NCBI GenBank assembly: GCA_029931535.1
Contig: JAQPZY010001558.1
Location: 744,001-808,000 of the forward strand
Length of the DNA: 64,000 nucleotides
Direction of reading: 5' to 3'
Source of the DNA: Margaritifera margaritifera
Taxonomy: Eukaryota > Mollusca > Bivalvia > Unionida > Margaritiferidae
The position numbers and the translations under genes were made by a program. Positions 38,626 to 49,863 of the stretch are shown here, piece after piece (positions within the stretch are counted from its first letter, which is position 1; each line of letters starts with the position of its first letter). The notes beneath the pieces are model-generated. The model searched no databases and was not told the origin of the DNA. It saw only the letters and a program-made list of their open reading frames with translations.

Positions 38626-39239
38626 CTTAAATTACACTCACGAATAGAAGATACACTGACATATTCTATGTGTAATAAATCACATGCACATTGTTCATGC
38701 CTGCAGCAAGGCTACATTATGTTTCTGTTGTATTTCATCCTTATGACCATAATAAACATTCTTCCTTGTGAAGGAGTAGTATTTGTGGATGCCGTGCAGC
38801 CAATCAAAACACTGCACTTCATTTCCTCTTCCTGTTTTGTAAAACATGTACAAGTATTCAATTTGAACTCTCAAGGTCATGTTAGATACTGCTGCATCAG
38901 CAAATCATGTCAAATCTGGTTCTGTACTTTTCACATTCAGTAATATGTATGTATAGAAAGCTTGTTACATTTTTTTTCTTCTGGTAATTTCAGGTATTTT
39001 TCATATTTAAATGGAAGAAAATAGATGGTTTATGTAGAATTTGTCCAATGAAATCAGTGTTATGGACATTGTTACCTTGACTTTTGTCTATATCTATATT
39101 AAGATAACTTTGCTTTTTTTTCTAATGTATCTTAATCTTCAGGCACTAAATCACTGAAGATTCAACCTACCATATATCACTTGATCTATATTTACATATC
39201 TTTCTGTATGTGTATTTAGATAGATTGAGAGATGAGGTG

Positions 39240-39240
<1 letters not shown>

Positions 39241-39301
<61 letters not shown>
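39241..39301. repeat. (CT)n microsatellite
   Basis: About 30 uninterrupted CT units. Confidence 0.98.
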
Positions 39302-39303
<2 letters not shown>

Positions 39304-39959
39304 GTGCTATTGGTCTGTATGTGTGTGTGTTTGATCCTTTGCTGCCCAGATCCAGATATCTAGGTCAGCAGTTCAGCTAAAGTTTTGAAATGCCCCTGAA
39401 CTTTGTATTAATTTTTCTTTGATTCAGGATCTTCTAACTCCTGTTGTACTTGGACCTAATTCAAGCTGACATAATTGTTACATATTTTATACAGTATTCA
39501 TAACTTGTGGATGCATCGCAATAAAAATTACATTGTCTTGACAAAAGGAGGGTCACCTTGTTTTATGTTTTAGTTTATATTGAGAGATCGGGACAGTTAT
39601 AAGAGCTTTAAATTTAATATCTTTATGTATTGGTATGCAAGTTGTGGCATTGCAAATATCCATGATAATCTCCATCTGCTCAGCTCTGTGGCAAAGATTG
39701 GCAGCTATTGCACTGTTTTTGTTTTTTTCTTAATCTCATGTCTCTTTCCATTGGTATTAACAACAATCCTTTTTTTGCATGCATTGGACTTTTGGACTGA
39801 TTCTCTGTACTATAATGCTTTTTTTCAGGACTGGAGTAAACCATATAAAACAGAGAGCAATGATACCGTTAGTACACATGATTTACAGGATTAATATGAG
39901 TTATATTCCATACTTGTATCATTCTCCTAATCCAGAAATTATTTTCTTTTCCCCAGCAG

Positions 39960-40122
39960 GTGAAGTCGGAGGATGAAAGTGTATCCACACCAACCAGAGC
40001 AGATGGTCCTGGTGTGCCTCCAGTAGAGAGTATGAGCAAGAGTCGACTCAGTGAAGACTCTGGCGAAGACTCCTCCCCTGTGGGCGAGTCCTCCTCTTTC
40101 ACACTCCCTAAAACCCCTTTAG
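39960..40122 (+). CDS. internal exon of plus-strand gene, Ser/acid-rich (candidate TAF2-like)
   Basis: A 163-bp exon (54 codons plus 1 base) with donor AG|GTGAGC. It encodes VKSEDESVSTPTRADGPGVP, then SMSKSRLSEDSGEDSSPVGE and SSSFTLPKTPL. The acceptor is CCCCAGCAG|GTG: two AGs 3 bp apart (39955-39956 and 39958-39959), so one glutamine can be included or skipped. It joins in phase 1 to the 43779 exon (G + TG AAA ACA). VKSE at the start fits the psi-K-x-E sumoylation consensus. Confidence 0.7.
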
Positions 40123-40636
40123 GTGAGCCTAACCATAAAAATAAACTTTATGACTTAGTAATCTACATATGGCTGTCTGATATCAGCTTTGGAAGAAAGT
40201 TTAGACAATATCATTTACAGGATTTAAATTTTATAAGACTTTTATGTTGATTTAATAGTGATGATGATCCAGAGTGATACTTTAGGTCATAGGTTCACAA
40301 TTTTATATCCTGGGGCCATAGAAGGGAAGCAGCATTTCGTCTTAAGCAAGACATGAAGTTTCACATTTTTTATGCCAAAGCCATTTACTGCTATAACCCA
40401 CAGGGATTTTAAAATGTTATAAAAGTCATCTTGCCCAGGTCAAGCTGACTCGAAAATTGAACTTGCCCATGGGAAATTTGAGCTTTCCCCAAACATAATA
40501 TCCCAACATGAGTGAAACAATATGATAAAACAAAATATAGGATATTTTAAGGAAATAGGGTTATATTATTTTAACTTTTGTTTTCTTTTTATCTTTCTTG
40601 GCACCTTAAAACCATTAAAGTTATAAAAAAAATATA

Positions 40637-41743
40637 CAGTAAAATCTATCTACAGTGGCCACCCATGGAAGAAGGCCAAAGTGGCCTTTGTAGACAGGTG
40701 ACCTCTGAAGGCAGGTTCAGCTCTCAAACTTGGTTCATGACAAATACATGTATTATGCACCAAATAGCATTAGCATTATTATTATTAGTAGTAGTAGTAG
40801 TAGTATGCTCACTATTTAGCAAAAAGAAAAATAACAAAATAATCAAATAAAAATTTTCACACAGGATTACTGTATCCTCACTTTAATCCATCATGTACAT
40901 TAAATCATCACTGACTCTTAAAAAAAATTACTGATGTTTGTTTTGTGCATATCTCCATCCCCATTTCAGTTGCAGTGTCTGAAACTGCAATCACTGATTT
41001 CAGCATGTTTGAATGTCCATGATGACTTGCAAACCCTTTCAGTTTCTGTATGCATTCCTGTACAACTGTGTACATGCACTCATTTATGCAACTCTCTCTC
41101 TCTTATACACACACACACACATGCAAACAACTTAATCTCATTATCAGTAGAAATGGCATCTAAATAAAATTACTAATTGAGAGCTTACCTGTGATTGTCA
41201 AACACAGGACTGACTTATTGTCAGGCCAGCTTGTATAATTAGGTATGAAAACATTAATAATCCCTTGGATCTGAGTTCGCTCAACTCCCATTTCTGCTGC
41301 AACTACATGACTACTTTTTCCACTATCCAGCAAACAAATTGCTTCACATATCTCATGAAGGACAAAAACTGCCTTGCTTTCAAAGCCGACATGTTGACAC
41401 CTTTGAATTTGACTTACAGCATGACTGGAGTACAGTAAGTACAATCGTGATATGAAATGCTTAAACATCGATTCACATGATATATCTTTTTCTAAACATT
41501 GCCTTGCTCATCAAACAAAAAGAAGTGTTTAATTTACATACTTGGAGCGGTCACTGCTGATACGCTCCAAAGGCAGGGTGAAACCATTGTTTGGTTAGGA
41601 AACACCGAGTCGCTGACTGCTGAAAGCAGGTGACCGTTAAATACAGGGCATTTATATAGGAAATTTGCCAGGGGGGAAATTAGAATCACACTTGTGACCA
41701 GGTGACTGCTGAACACAGGTGACTGTTAGGACAGGTTTCGCTG
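40637..41743 (-). mobile_element. Tigger/pogo-like element, deletion derivative
   Basis: 1107 bp, flanked by TA (40635-40636 and 41744-41745). Ends CAGTAAAATCTATCTACAGT and, inverted, CAGCGAAACCTGTCCTAACA form an imperfect TIR. Both subterminal regions repeat CAGGTGAC/AGCGGTCACTGC-like segments. A minus-strand transposase fragment is inside. Confidence 0.65.
41160..41468 (-). pseudogene. Tigger/pogo-like transposase N-terminal fragment
   Basis: A 102-codon frame. Residues about 32-70 (KAVFVLHEICEAICLLDSGK then SSHVVAAEMGVERTQIQGII) are a CENP-B/psq-type helix-turn-helix as in Tigger transposases. The rest of the frame is not family-like, and no catalytic domain is present. It belongs to the TIR-bounded element around it. 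Confidence 0.6.
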
Positions 41744-43468
41744 TATATGTAAATAATACATGTAGATAGATATGTAGATGAGAAAGGGTTCGAATGCAGA
41801 TTTAGTTAAAGAGCAAAAACAGACATGTACATGTATATCGACAGATAAATAGATAAGTAGATAAGGGTTTGGAAATAGTTATATTTTTAAGAGAGAGAGA
41901 GATGTTTAGGAAAAAGACCTTGAACTGAAAAAGGAAACAACCAATATCAGAACTGCGTTCATTTAATTTTAATCATGTTTAAATGTATAACATTTTTCTT
42001 TATCAACTTTTCCACTTAAGTTCAGATGATCATGCAGATTTAAGTATCAATCCAGTAAAAGAAAAACAAGGTAAAAATGAGTCCATCACTAAAATATTCA
42101 GTGAATATCAATGATTTCACTCTCTGCTTTTTTTCTGGGGTGTGTTGTGTCCACTCATGTCTGCTTCCACTTCCACATTAACAATTATCATCAACAATTA
42201 TCATCTAGTCATCTTGAAATCGGCAACATGCATCTGAATATTTGACAAGCCGACTATTGAGAATGATTTGAGAACACTTATTTTTATGCATTTAATTGTA
42301 TGTATTGGTTTCCTGTAATTATCACGTAAACAACATATCATAAACTCCACGTGTGGGTACTACATTTTCGTAACATCATGCTTTAAACGAAATCCTCAAA
42401 ATCCTCCTGGTGGTTCATTGTTAGAGATGAGTGCCTTTTATTTACAAACACACCTTTCAAAGAAATCTCAAGTGTTATTAACAATTAACACCTGCTCACC
42501 TTAAAATCGGTGACATACATCAAACCAATCTTTGACAAGCCGATTGTTTAGAGTTGGCAAGCTTACAAACTACCCAAAGCTAACTTAGGACATGAAAGTC
42601 GGCAAATCCCAGATACATACAAATATTACGATTAAATTGTAACTGATAAGTTAAAATATAAATATGTATTCCTTATTTGTCTAAACTTGCTTTAAAAAGT
42701 AAATATTCACATTATCGCGTCTGCATGAGAAAATGCGAGACTGACCTTGACATTGACTACAAGATGAAAATGACATACTATAGATCATGGATGAAAGAAA
42801 CTGTAGCCAGCTATGTTGAAGAAGAATACAGTACATATAAACACTAAATAAAGGTGCTGATATATGTACTGTGGTGAGATTGCAGGGTATAAAACTTGCA
42901 GAACACAAAGCATTATGAACTGAACACAAGCCCTTGTCTGTAAAATAGCTCATACAGAGCTAGTGTTTTATGTATTTTACCCAGTCCACCAACGTTACTA
43001 AAATTTCTTGCATTTCTCTTTCTCAGTATTTTGGGACTTGCCCGCAAGCAAGTGCCTTGCAAACTTGAGTTTGAACAAGCCTAATTTGAGCTTGTCCCAG
43101 GAATCGGGCAAGTGGATTTGCAAATCCCTGACCCATTTAAAAGTTAAAAGCATTGAAAAAACTTACATATAAAATGTCTTGAATGTTAGTAGAGCTATTT
43201 ACAAATCTTCCTTAACAATCAGAAAGACTTTTTTGATATAATTTAATCAGAAAGAAATATTTACAAGTCTGTGTCTAATATTCTTAGTTAAGAAGTGTAC
43301 TTCACCAACCTTACTGATCATTTACATGTCATTTATTTGATTACAAAAACAAGAGAGCTAATAACATTACTTTGAACACTTTGATTTCATAATACCTGTG
43401 GACGTAAGAGACACTGATCAATAAATATTGAAGTTGTGTCCCCCCCCCCATATTAATACAGGTGAATA

Positions 43469-43647
43469 TACCATCTCTACTCGCGTATAATCCGGGTCCA
43501 AATGCAAACAACATAGACCCTGATCTGCCGGCGCATTATGTTGTTTGTTCTACTGATTAGTCCTTGCAAACTGCATAGACCCAGATCATAATGCGATGGC
43601 AGATCTGGGTCTCTGTAGTTTGCGGTATCGGTTTATACGCGAGTAGT
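43469..43647. mobile_element. palindromic MITE, copy 4
   Basis: Left end TACCATCTCTACTCGCGTAT, right end GTTTATACGCGAGTAG. It is in the opposite orientation to copies 1 and 2 (CAAACAACATAGACCC hairpin first). About 179 bp: part of each hairpin is deleted. Confidence 0.8.
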
Positions 43648-43778
43648 TGAATCATTGACCCATACCCTTCCCTAGTGACTTGGCATAGGTTTGCACACAG
43701 CAAAACATGTATGATCCCTATATATATTTGTTTACACCTTTTTTTAAAAAATTCTAAGCATTTTGTCTCCTATTTCAG

Positions 43779-44119
43779 TGAAAACAGAGACCCTGACCTC
43801 CTTCAGTGGTCTTTTTACTGCGACAGGTGCTAGTTTTAGCAGTGGTGTTGAACAGTCATTCACAACACCCTCAACTGAGGCAGATGGAAGCAGCAGCAAG
43901 CACCACAAGAACAAAAAGAAGAAGAAAAAAAACAAGCATAAACACAAACACAAACATAAACATGAAAAACAGGAGAAAGACAGAAGTAAGTCAGAGAAGT
44001 CAGACAGAATGAAAGATCTTAGAGACAGTTCTTCACAGTTTAGTACTGGCACCACCGCTTCACCTATAGAGTTGTCACAAGAGTCAGCACCTAGCTCTCC
44101 AGAGTTTGAAATCATATAA
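43779..44119 (+). CDS. terminal exon of plus-strand gene, Lys/His-rich C-terminus (candidate TAF2-like)
   Basis: Acceptor CTCCTATTTCAG, phase 1 in, stop TAA 44117-44119; 113 codons. It begins VKTETLTSFSGLFTATG, continues with a Ser/Thr-rich region, then a strongly basic block (KHHKNKKKKKKNKHKHKHKH then KHEKQEKDRSKSEKSDRMKD), and ends SAPSSPEFEII. Alternating KH repeats near the C-terminus are a feature I associate with TFIID subunit TAF2. That block can drive nuclear targeting. Because the catalytic-fold and HEAT-like parts of TAF2 lie outside the window, the name rests on the tail alone. VKTE is a second sumoylation-like motif at an exon start. Confidence 0.75.
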
Positions 44120-44946
44120 TCAGTGTATATTTTCAAAGGAAAATGGAGAGGGTGAAGTAACTCTGTGATAGGTATTAAAGGAATGGATGTTGGTATCTGG
44201 GATACATGTGTGTATCTTGGAGAATCTTGGGAGCAGAACTCGGGATCTGAGATACATGAGTGTGTCTTGGAGAATCTTAGGATGAAAACTTTGGATCAGG
44301 GATATATGTATGTATCTTGGAGAATCTTAGGATCAGAACATGGGATCGGAATACATGTGTGTATCTTGGGAAAACTTAGGATCATATCATGGGATCTTGG
44401 ATACATGTGTGCATCCTGGGGAATCTTAAGATCAGAACTTGGGATAAAAGAAATGCAACTGAGACTTTTCTGTGTGCTCTTCAGCATCAAACTGTGTTTT
44501 AAAAAGGATACTTTCTCCAGTAACATGCATGTATAAAGAAAATGAACTCCTCAAAAGTTGGGTCAACACAGTTTACGATTTATTGCATTTAAAAGAGATA
44601 CTTTCACAGAAGTTTTGCAGGCATTAATTGCCCCAGATATATATGTGGAAGTGATGTATCACTAGAACAAAGATCTCACTAACATAGAGATTATTGTGTT
44701 GGGAATTTGCAACAGATAATGAAATGAACAATGATGTGGGGGAATTTAAGAAATTGAAACAACCAATGCTATTCCAACAATCAATATGGTCATTGACAGA
44801 TAGAGAGAGAGAAAAAATGTTGAGATTTGTTCAGAAGAATTTACAAAAATACTGATTAGTTCATTGCAATAGAGCGATTTAGGCTTTTTTGGGGGGGGGG
44901 GTATTTTCTAAATATTACATTATACAAGTCACAAGAACAAAATAAA
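44120..44946 (+). other. 3' UTR of plus-strand gene with five 50-bp repeats
   Basis: After the stop, five tandem 50-bp units run from 44201 to 44450 (GATACATGTGTGTATCTTGG...AGAATCTTAGGATCAGAAC). A plausible polyadenylation signal AATAAA is at 44941-44946, about 820 nt after the stop. Reading frames over the repeats are not supported as genes. Confidence 0.5.
44941..44946 (+). terminator. candidate polyadenylation signal AATAAA
   Basis: First canonical AATAAA that I see downstream of the TAA at 44117-44119. Not verified by a transcript. Confidence 0.4.
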
Positions 44947-45300
44947 AATACATAAAATATATATTTGTGGTCAAAAATTTGAGACAACAACTCTTGAAAA
45001 TAATCTGCAGTTATTTGATGTTAAATGTCAGCCCTTATCACCTAATATAATCTTTCAGCATTTTCTGCTTGATATTTGCAGTTATTTCTTCTTTTGTTAA
45101 TCATAAAGCAAAAGTTATAATGACAATATGTTTTCATGAAAGGAGACAACTTATTTATCAACATTCTTCTGTCTCTCTCACTCATTTTTCCCATGGCAAT
45201 TGCTAACTTTTATGTATAAATCCTTTCTCCACTTTTGGAAGGTTTCGTGATAAATTTTTAGCTTGTTATATGCCTGAAGGAAAATTTAGAATGATCAGTG

Positions 45301-45560
45301 CAGTAAAACCTGATCTGAGCGACCTCTACTATGAGCAGCCACCCATCATTTACAATCACAGTTGTCGTGCACAGATTGATTTTATAAACGCACTGTTGTG
45401 AATGACCACCTGCTGAACATGATCAGCAGCCATAACTTTAAGGCAAAATATGCATTTCAACACTATTATAAACGACCGCATAGCAAAAACATATATGTAC
45501 ACCACTGACCTTTATTTAATCTTTTGTAACCACGACTGATGAGTCTAGTCTGCATGTGCA
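45301..45560 (+). mobile_element. Tigger-like MITE fragment (CAGTAAAACC end)
   Basis: Begins CAGTAAAACCTGATCTGAGC. The next about 150 bp (GACC..CTAC..TGAGCAGCCACC, ATTTACAATCACAGTTGTCG, ACGCACTGTTGTGAATGACC) match in reverse complement the segment ending at 51084. Opposite end not identified. Confidence 0.5.
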
Positions 45561-45818
45561 GCGCAGATTGTTCTGAACTGAGTTGCATTAAAAAAAATGA
45601 GGGAAAAAGTTGAGTCTGGTTACCAATTTCATAAGATTTATAAAAGAGAAAATAACAAATCTTTATTTATGGCAAATCTCTCGGGCCATGCACAGGTGCC
45701 ATATGAAAGCACCACAAATGCTTATTAAATTTAAGTGTGATAATTTTTAAAAAGTGATTTACAGGTTGAAATTGCATTGTTGATCCAAATATAAACAATA
45801 CAAGTAATAGTTCAAGTA

Positions 45819-46928
45819 CAGTGAAACCCCGCTATAATGCGATATTTGGGGTCCATTAAATTCTATCGCGGAAAAAACGGGGTCGCGTTATTGCGGGGTT
45901 TTACTATATTTTACTTTATTCAGAGAACAATGTATACACGTCTAATGTATGGCATGAATAGGGTATCAACACCGTTTACTATCTGATATCGATCCGCCTT
46001 TGTTTTCCCACATGACAACCCTTTGATTGAGCCACGAGTTTGATACAGCTGTACTTGTTCAGTGCCAAGTAACAGAGAGTGGTTATTTGAACTCCCTGTG
46101 ATCTTGCCGCCCAAGCTCAGTCTCTACATAAGCACCCACATATGACAATCTTTGATCGTGCCGCCCAAGCTCAGTCTCTATATAAGCACCCTCATATGAC
46201 AATCTTTGATCAACCACCGCATTGTCTGGTGCTTGCTTGTGTATGCAGTTAAAGAAGAAACATAAGTCGGCTATTGTTTGCGCAATGATTGTATACAGGA
46301 TGAATTGAAGTCGAGCTCACGTGTTGGTGGCTTACGTTTTTTTATGTTTATTAAATCGTGAGAATCTTTTATCAACCACCACATTGTCTGATGCTCGGTT
46401 GTGTATGCAGTTAAAGAAGAAAAACATGTCGGCTATTGTTTGAGCAGTGATTGTATACAGAATGAATTGAAGATAAACACTGGCTTTACTCATGGATCAA
46501 TAATAAGTAACATTTCCGATAATGTTTATTTTGGCATAACACTTCGAGAAATTGGTGAAATTGTTAAATTTCAGAAGCCACGCCACGATCGAATTCATAA
46601 GTGATCTCTTCCCCAGAATGATAATAAACTTTTTGTACACTATTTCTCGTACTTCCAAAAAAAAATTTTTCCATGTACGAGAAAAATACATGTACATGTA
46701 TATAAAATTTCAAGAACCACGCCACAGACATATTATACTTGAATTCATACGCGATCTCTTCCCCAAAATGATACTGTAATATACACATTTTTTATACACT
46801 ATTTCTCGTACTTTGAAGAAAAAAAATGTTCATGTGCGAATGAATATATGAAATTTTGGGAGCCACGCCACAATCGCGTTATATCCGAATTCATGTTATA
46901 GCGGGCGCATTATAGAAAGGTTTCACTG
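45819..46928. mobile_element. Tigger-like element with CAGTGAAACC ends
   Basis: 1110 bp, flanked by TA. TIR: CAGTGAAACCCCGCTATAAT at the left and, inverted, CAGTGAAACCTTTCTATAAT at the right. Internal duplications: a segment of about 106 bp (CAACCACCGCATTGTCTGGT...) at 46206-46311 and 46370-46475, and three GCCACGCCAC motifs on the right side. No transposase frame remains; the short frames inside are not supported. Confidence 0.75.
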
Positions 46929-46929
46929 T

Positions 46930-47607
46930 ATCATAATTGGGGAGAGATAAAATGGGAGTGTTTGTGGCAATATTTGCTTAAATGGCTATGTTTCAAATTT
47001 AAAGAAAGTAAAAAAATACTCTCCGTACATAATCAGGTTTAAGACATGAGATTACTGTACAAGAATAATGGTCGTTAAGTGTAAAAAAATAAATTTTAAA
47101 AAAATGCATTAGTAATGAATAGTGTAAACATAAATTGATACTTATATGTAGTACAAAGTAAAGCTGTATGCCAAGACCGTTAAACCAGTTTTGTGTATTG
47201 GTCACGAACCACCATTGTAGTGCCATAGTCATCAAAATCCCTGTTATAATTAACCATTCTGTGGATGCACATAGTTCAAAAGTTCATATTGTTTGTTTAT
47301 CTGTTGTGAAAAACTACACAATGCAGATAATGTCATAATGAGAAATCTTCTAACCCGGCTTCACTAGGGCACGTCTTTAATCATTTCTCTGCAGAATTAT
47401 GACACATAATGAGTAGGGTATGAGGTCTCAGTCTTGAATGTATTGAGTAAGTGTTATCATTTGCTAACTTTGCAGTTTACCTATGGGATAAGTAATTGTT
47501 ACATCAGAGTTAACTTTGTAGTTCATATGCCATAATGCCAACAGACTATACATAAACTTCAAATAAAATTATAATGTTTATGTTCGATGTATTTTTATTG
47601 CTATATA
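46930..47607. other. non-coding intergenic sequence
   Basis: AT-rich; no supported feature. Confidence 0.4.
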
Positions 47608-48980
47608 ATTTTTAGCTCTACTGGTCATAGATCAGAAGAGCCTCTGGGATGGCCTGTTGTTCATTGTCCTATGTCCATCCATCCATAAGCACAAAAGTAC
47701 TTGGAAAATTGCCATGAAACTTTAAAAACACATTCATCCCAACATCTAGTTGGTCCTAAATAAAAATGGTGCTGCTCAGACATTCAATATGGCCACCAGA
47801 GCAGCCATTTTTGAAAATATTGATATCACTAGTCCTTCTGAACAAATGGCCATATCAACATGGGATTCCCACTAAAATACATCTTGTGATGTCTGGTTGG
47901 TCCTAACTGAAAATGATGCCGTTCTGACATCTAATATGGCAGCCATCTTTAAAAACTTTATTATCACTACTCCTCCTGAATGGAAAGTCATGTCAGCATG
48001 GTGCTTTCACCAGAAGACTTCTTATGATGTTTATTTGATCCTAAATGAAAATAGTTCCACTTGGACATCCAATATGGCTGCCACAGTGGCCTTCTTGAAA
48101 ATCTTATTATCACTACTCCTCCAGAATGGATGGCTATTTATACATGGCAGTATCACTAAAAGACTTCTTATGATGTCTAGTGGTGCTGGTCTGATATCCT
48201 ACATGGCCACCACGGCAGCTATCTTGAAATTCTTGTTATCGCTACTCACTGGAAAGTCATATTGATATGGGGTTTTCACCAGAAGACTAATTATGATGTC
48301 TACTTGGTCCCAAATGAAAATGATGCTGCCCGAACGTCCAGTATGAGGTTTTCCCTAAAAGACTTCTAATGATGTCTAGTTGGTCCTAAATGAAAATGGT
48401 GCCGCCCTGACATCCAATATGATCACCATGGCAGCTATCTTGAAAATCTTGTTTTTGCCACTCCTCCTGAATGGAAACCATATCAGCATGGGATGTTTAC
48501 TGGAAGACTTCTTACTCTATCTTGTTGGTCTTAAATAAAAATTGTGCCGATCTGATGTCCAATTTGGCTGCCACAGCAACCACCTTGAAAATCTTATTGC
48601 TATTCATCCTATATGGAAAGTCATATCAACATTGGGTTTACACCAGAAGACTTCTTATGGTGTCTACTTGGCACTAAATGAAACTGGTGCCAATCTGATA
48701 TCCAGTATATCCACCATGGCAGCCATCTTGAAAATCGTGTTCTGGTCATATCAGCATCGGGTTTTCACCAAAAGTCTGCTAATGGTGTCTAGTTTGTCCT
48801 AAATGAAAATAGTGCTGATCTTACATCAAATATGGCTGCCATTGTAGCTAATTTCAAAATCTTATTACTCGAGAATATCAAAGAAGGTTTCAAAACTCGG
48901 CAGTTAAAAAGAAATGGTCTTGAATTCCTGGAAATTCTTTTCTGCCAGTAGAGTGTCAGTCCTTTCAAGGGACTCTTGTT
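47608..48980 (+). mobile_element. Helentron-like non-autonomous element with tandem core, copy 2
   Basis: Starts TTTTTAGCTCTACTGGTCAT with the same 5' palindrome as the copy at 11812 (ACTGGTC..ATAGATCAGAAGAG). About eight degenerate units of about 145 bp follow. It ends AGTCCTTTCAAGGGACT (hairpin 48958-48974, seven pairs including one G-T) plus CTTGTT (48975-48980). No TIR, no coding. Confidence 0.7.
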
Positions 48981-49009
48981 TTATATGAATGCGTGTAATT
49001 TTTTAACAT

Positions 49010-49181
49010 GAATTATGAATAAAGAACTAAATATATGTATGGTAATTATGGGTATTTTTCTTTCCTGAATTTGACCTTCAAACTGGTCCTCTTGTACAGA
49101 CCTGTTATGAGTGACTACCAGTCTTGAGTGACCATTTTTTTTTGGAAGAAGGGTTGGTCTCTCAAGACTGGTTTTACTGTA
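49010..49181 (-). mobile_element. CAGTAAAACC-type MITE, inverted arm A
   Basis: Read on the minus strand it starts TACAGTAAAACCAGTCTTGA and continues GAGACC...CACTCAAGACTGG...AAAATACCCATAATTAC to an ATTCATAATTCAT end. It is the inverted relative of 49685-49863. Confidence 0.65.
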
Positions 49182-49556
49182 CTTGCATAGCTCTTTGTGA
49201 TACTTCCTGGTTGGACAAAATACAATCAGCAGAACCATATTTTCTTGCCTTTCTTTCTTCAGAAATTAAGAAAAAGAAAATACATATTCAATTATTTATT
49301 TTAATACATCTCAACAGTAATGGATGGTCGGCTCATTCTGGAATGGCATCTCACATAACAACAAACCAAGCCTAACTCAAGGGAGGTAATGCAGCTGATA
49401 ATTTTGGACAATCTAATTCTTCAGCAGATTATTAATTTACACATATTGTTTTTAAAAAAGCATTAACATTTTACTTATTAATGATGTTTCCCATATTTGA
49501 CCTTTATGTCTGGCAGAAAAGAGAATTGTATTATTTTGAAGACCTGTTCCAGTCCT

Positions 49557-49684
49557 GGATATAGTCGCGTATAAGTCCAACTGCAAACACAGACCCTGAT
49601 CTGCAATTGCATGATTAATCCAAACAAACTGATGCAGTTACAGGTCTGTGCAATTTGTAGTTGGACTCAACTTTTATGTAAGTA
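49557..49684. mobile_element. palindromic MITE, copy 5 (decayed)
   Basis: ATAGTCGCGTATAAGTCC at the left, AACTTTTATGTAAGTATA at the right, with inner CAACTGCAAACACAGACCCT and complementary AGTTGG arms. About 128 bp, shortened and diverged. Confidence 0.6.
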
Positions 49685-49863
49685 TACAGTAAAACCTGTC
49701 TTGAGAGACCACCCCTTCTGCCAACAAAATGCAGTCTCTCAAGACAGGTGGTCTGTCATAACAGGTTTGTGCAAGATGATCAGTTTTCAAGGTCAAAATT
49801 CAACAGGGCTTAAGAAGGAAAAATACCCACAATTACTGTACATGCATTTTATTCTTTATTCAT
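49685..49863 (+). mobile_element. CAGTAAAACC-type MITE, inverted arm B
   Basis: TACAGTAAAACCTGTCTTGA, then GAGACCACC, CTCTCAAGACAGGTGG, AATACCCACAATTACTGTAC, ending TTTATTCATAG. It shares its terminal TA with the preceding palindromic MITE. Confidence 0.65.

Larger units (their letters stand above)
16425..39959 (+). other. 23.5-kb intron of plus-strand gene
   Basis: Bounded by the donor at 16425 and the acceptor at 39958-39959, both phase 0. It holds most of the repeats of the window. Parts with nothing recognised are 17000-18470 (only a G run at 17905 and a CT microsatellite near 18212), 18980-19440, 20330-21010, 30350-31130, 35990-36575 and 38630-39240. Confidence 0.6.
40123..43778 (+). 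other. 3.7-kb intron of plus-strand gene
   Basis: Phase 1. It contains the Tigger-like element (40637-41743) and a palindromic MITE (43469-43647). A loosely duplicated segment, near 42190-42260 and 42480-42560 (ACAATTA.CA, ATCGG..ACAT, TTTGACAAGCCGA), lies about 290 bp apart. Nothing else supported. Confidence 0.6.

Noticed and set aside
38488..38943. 151-codon plus-strand frame
   Set aside because: Its start lies in a palindromic MITE, it has no family resemblance, and its composition matches the non-coding flanks.
43744..44136. 130-codon minus-strand frame antisense to the terminal exon
   Set aside because: Shadow of the Lys/His-rich coding exon; its Leu/Phe/Cys runs are the complement of AAG/CAC repeats.
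46401..46788. Short frames between 46.4 and 46.8 kb
   Set aside because: Inside the CAGTGAAACC-type element and caused by its internal duplications; no transposase motif.
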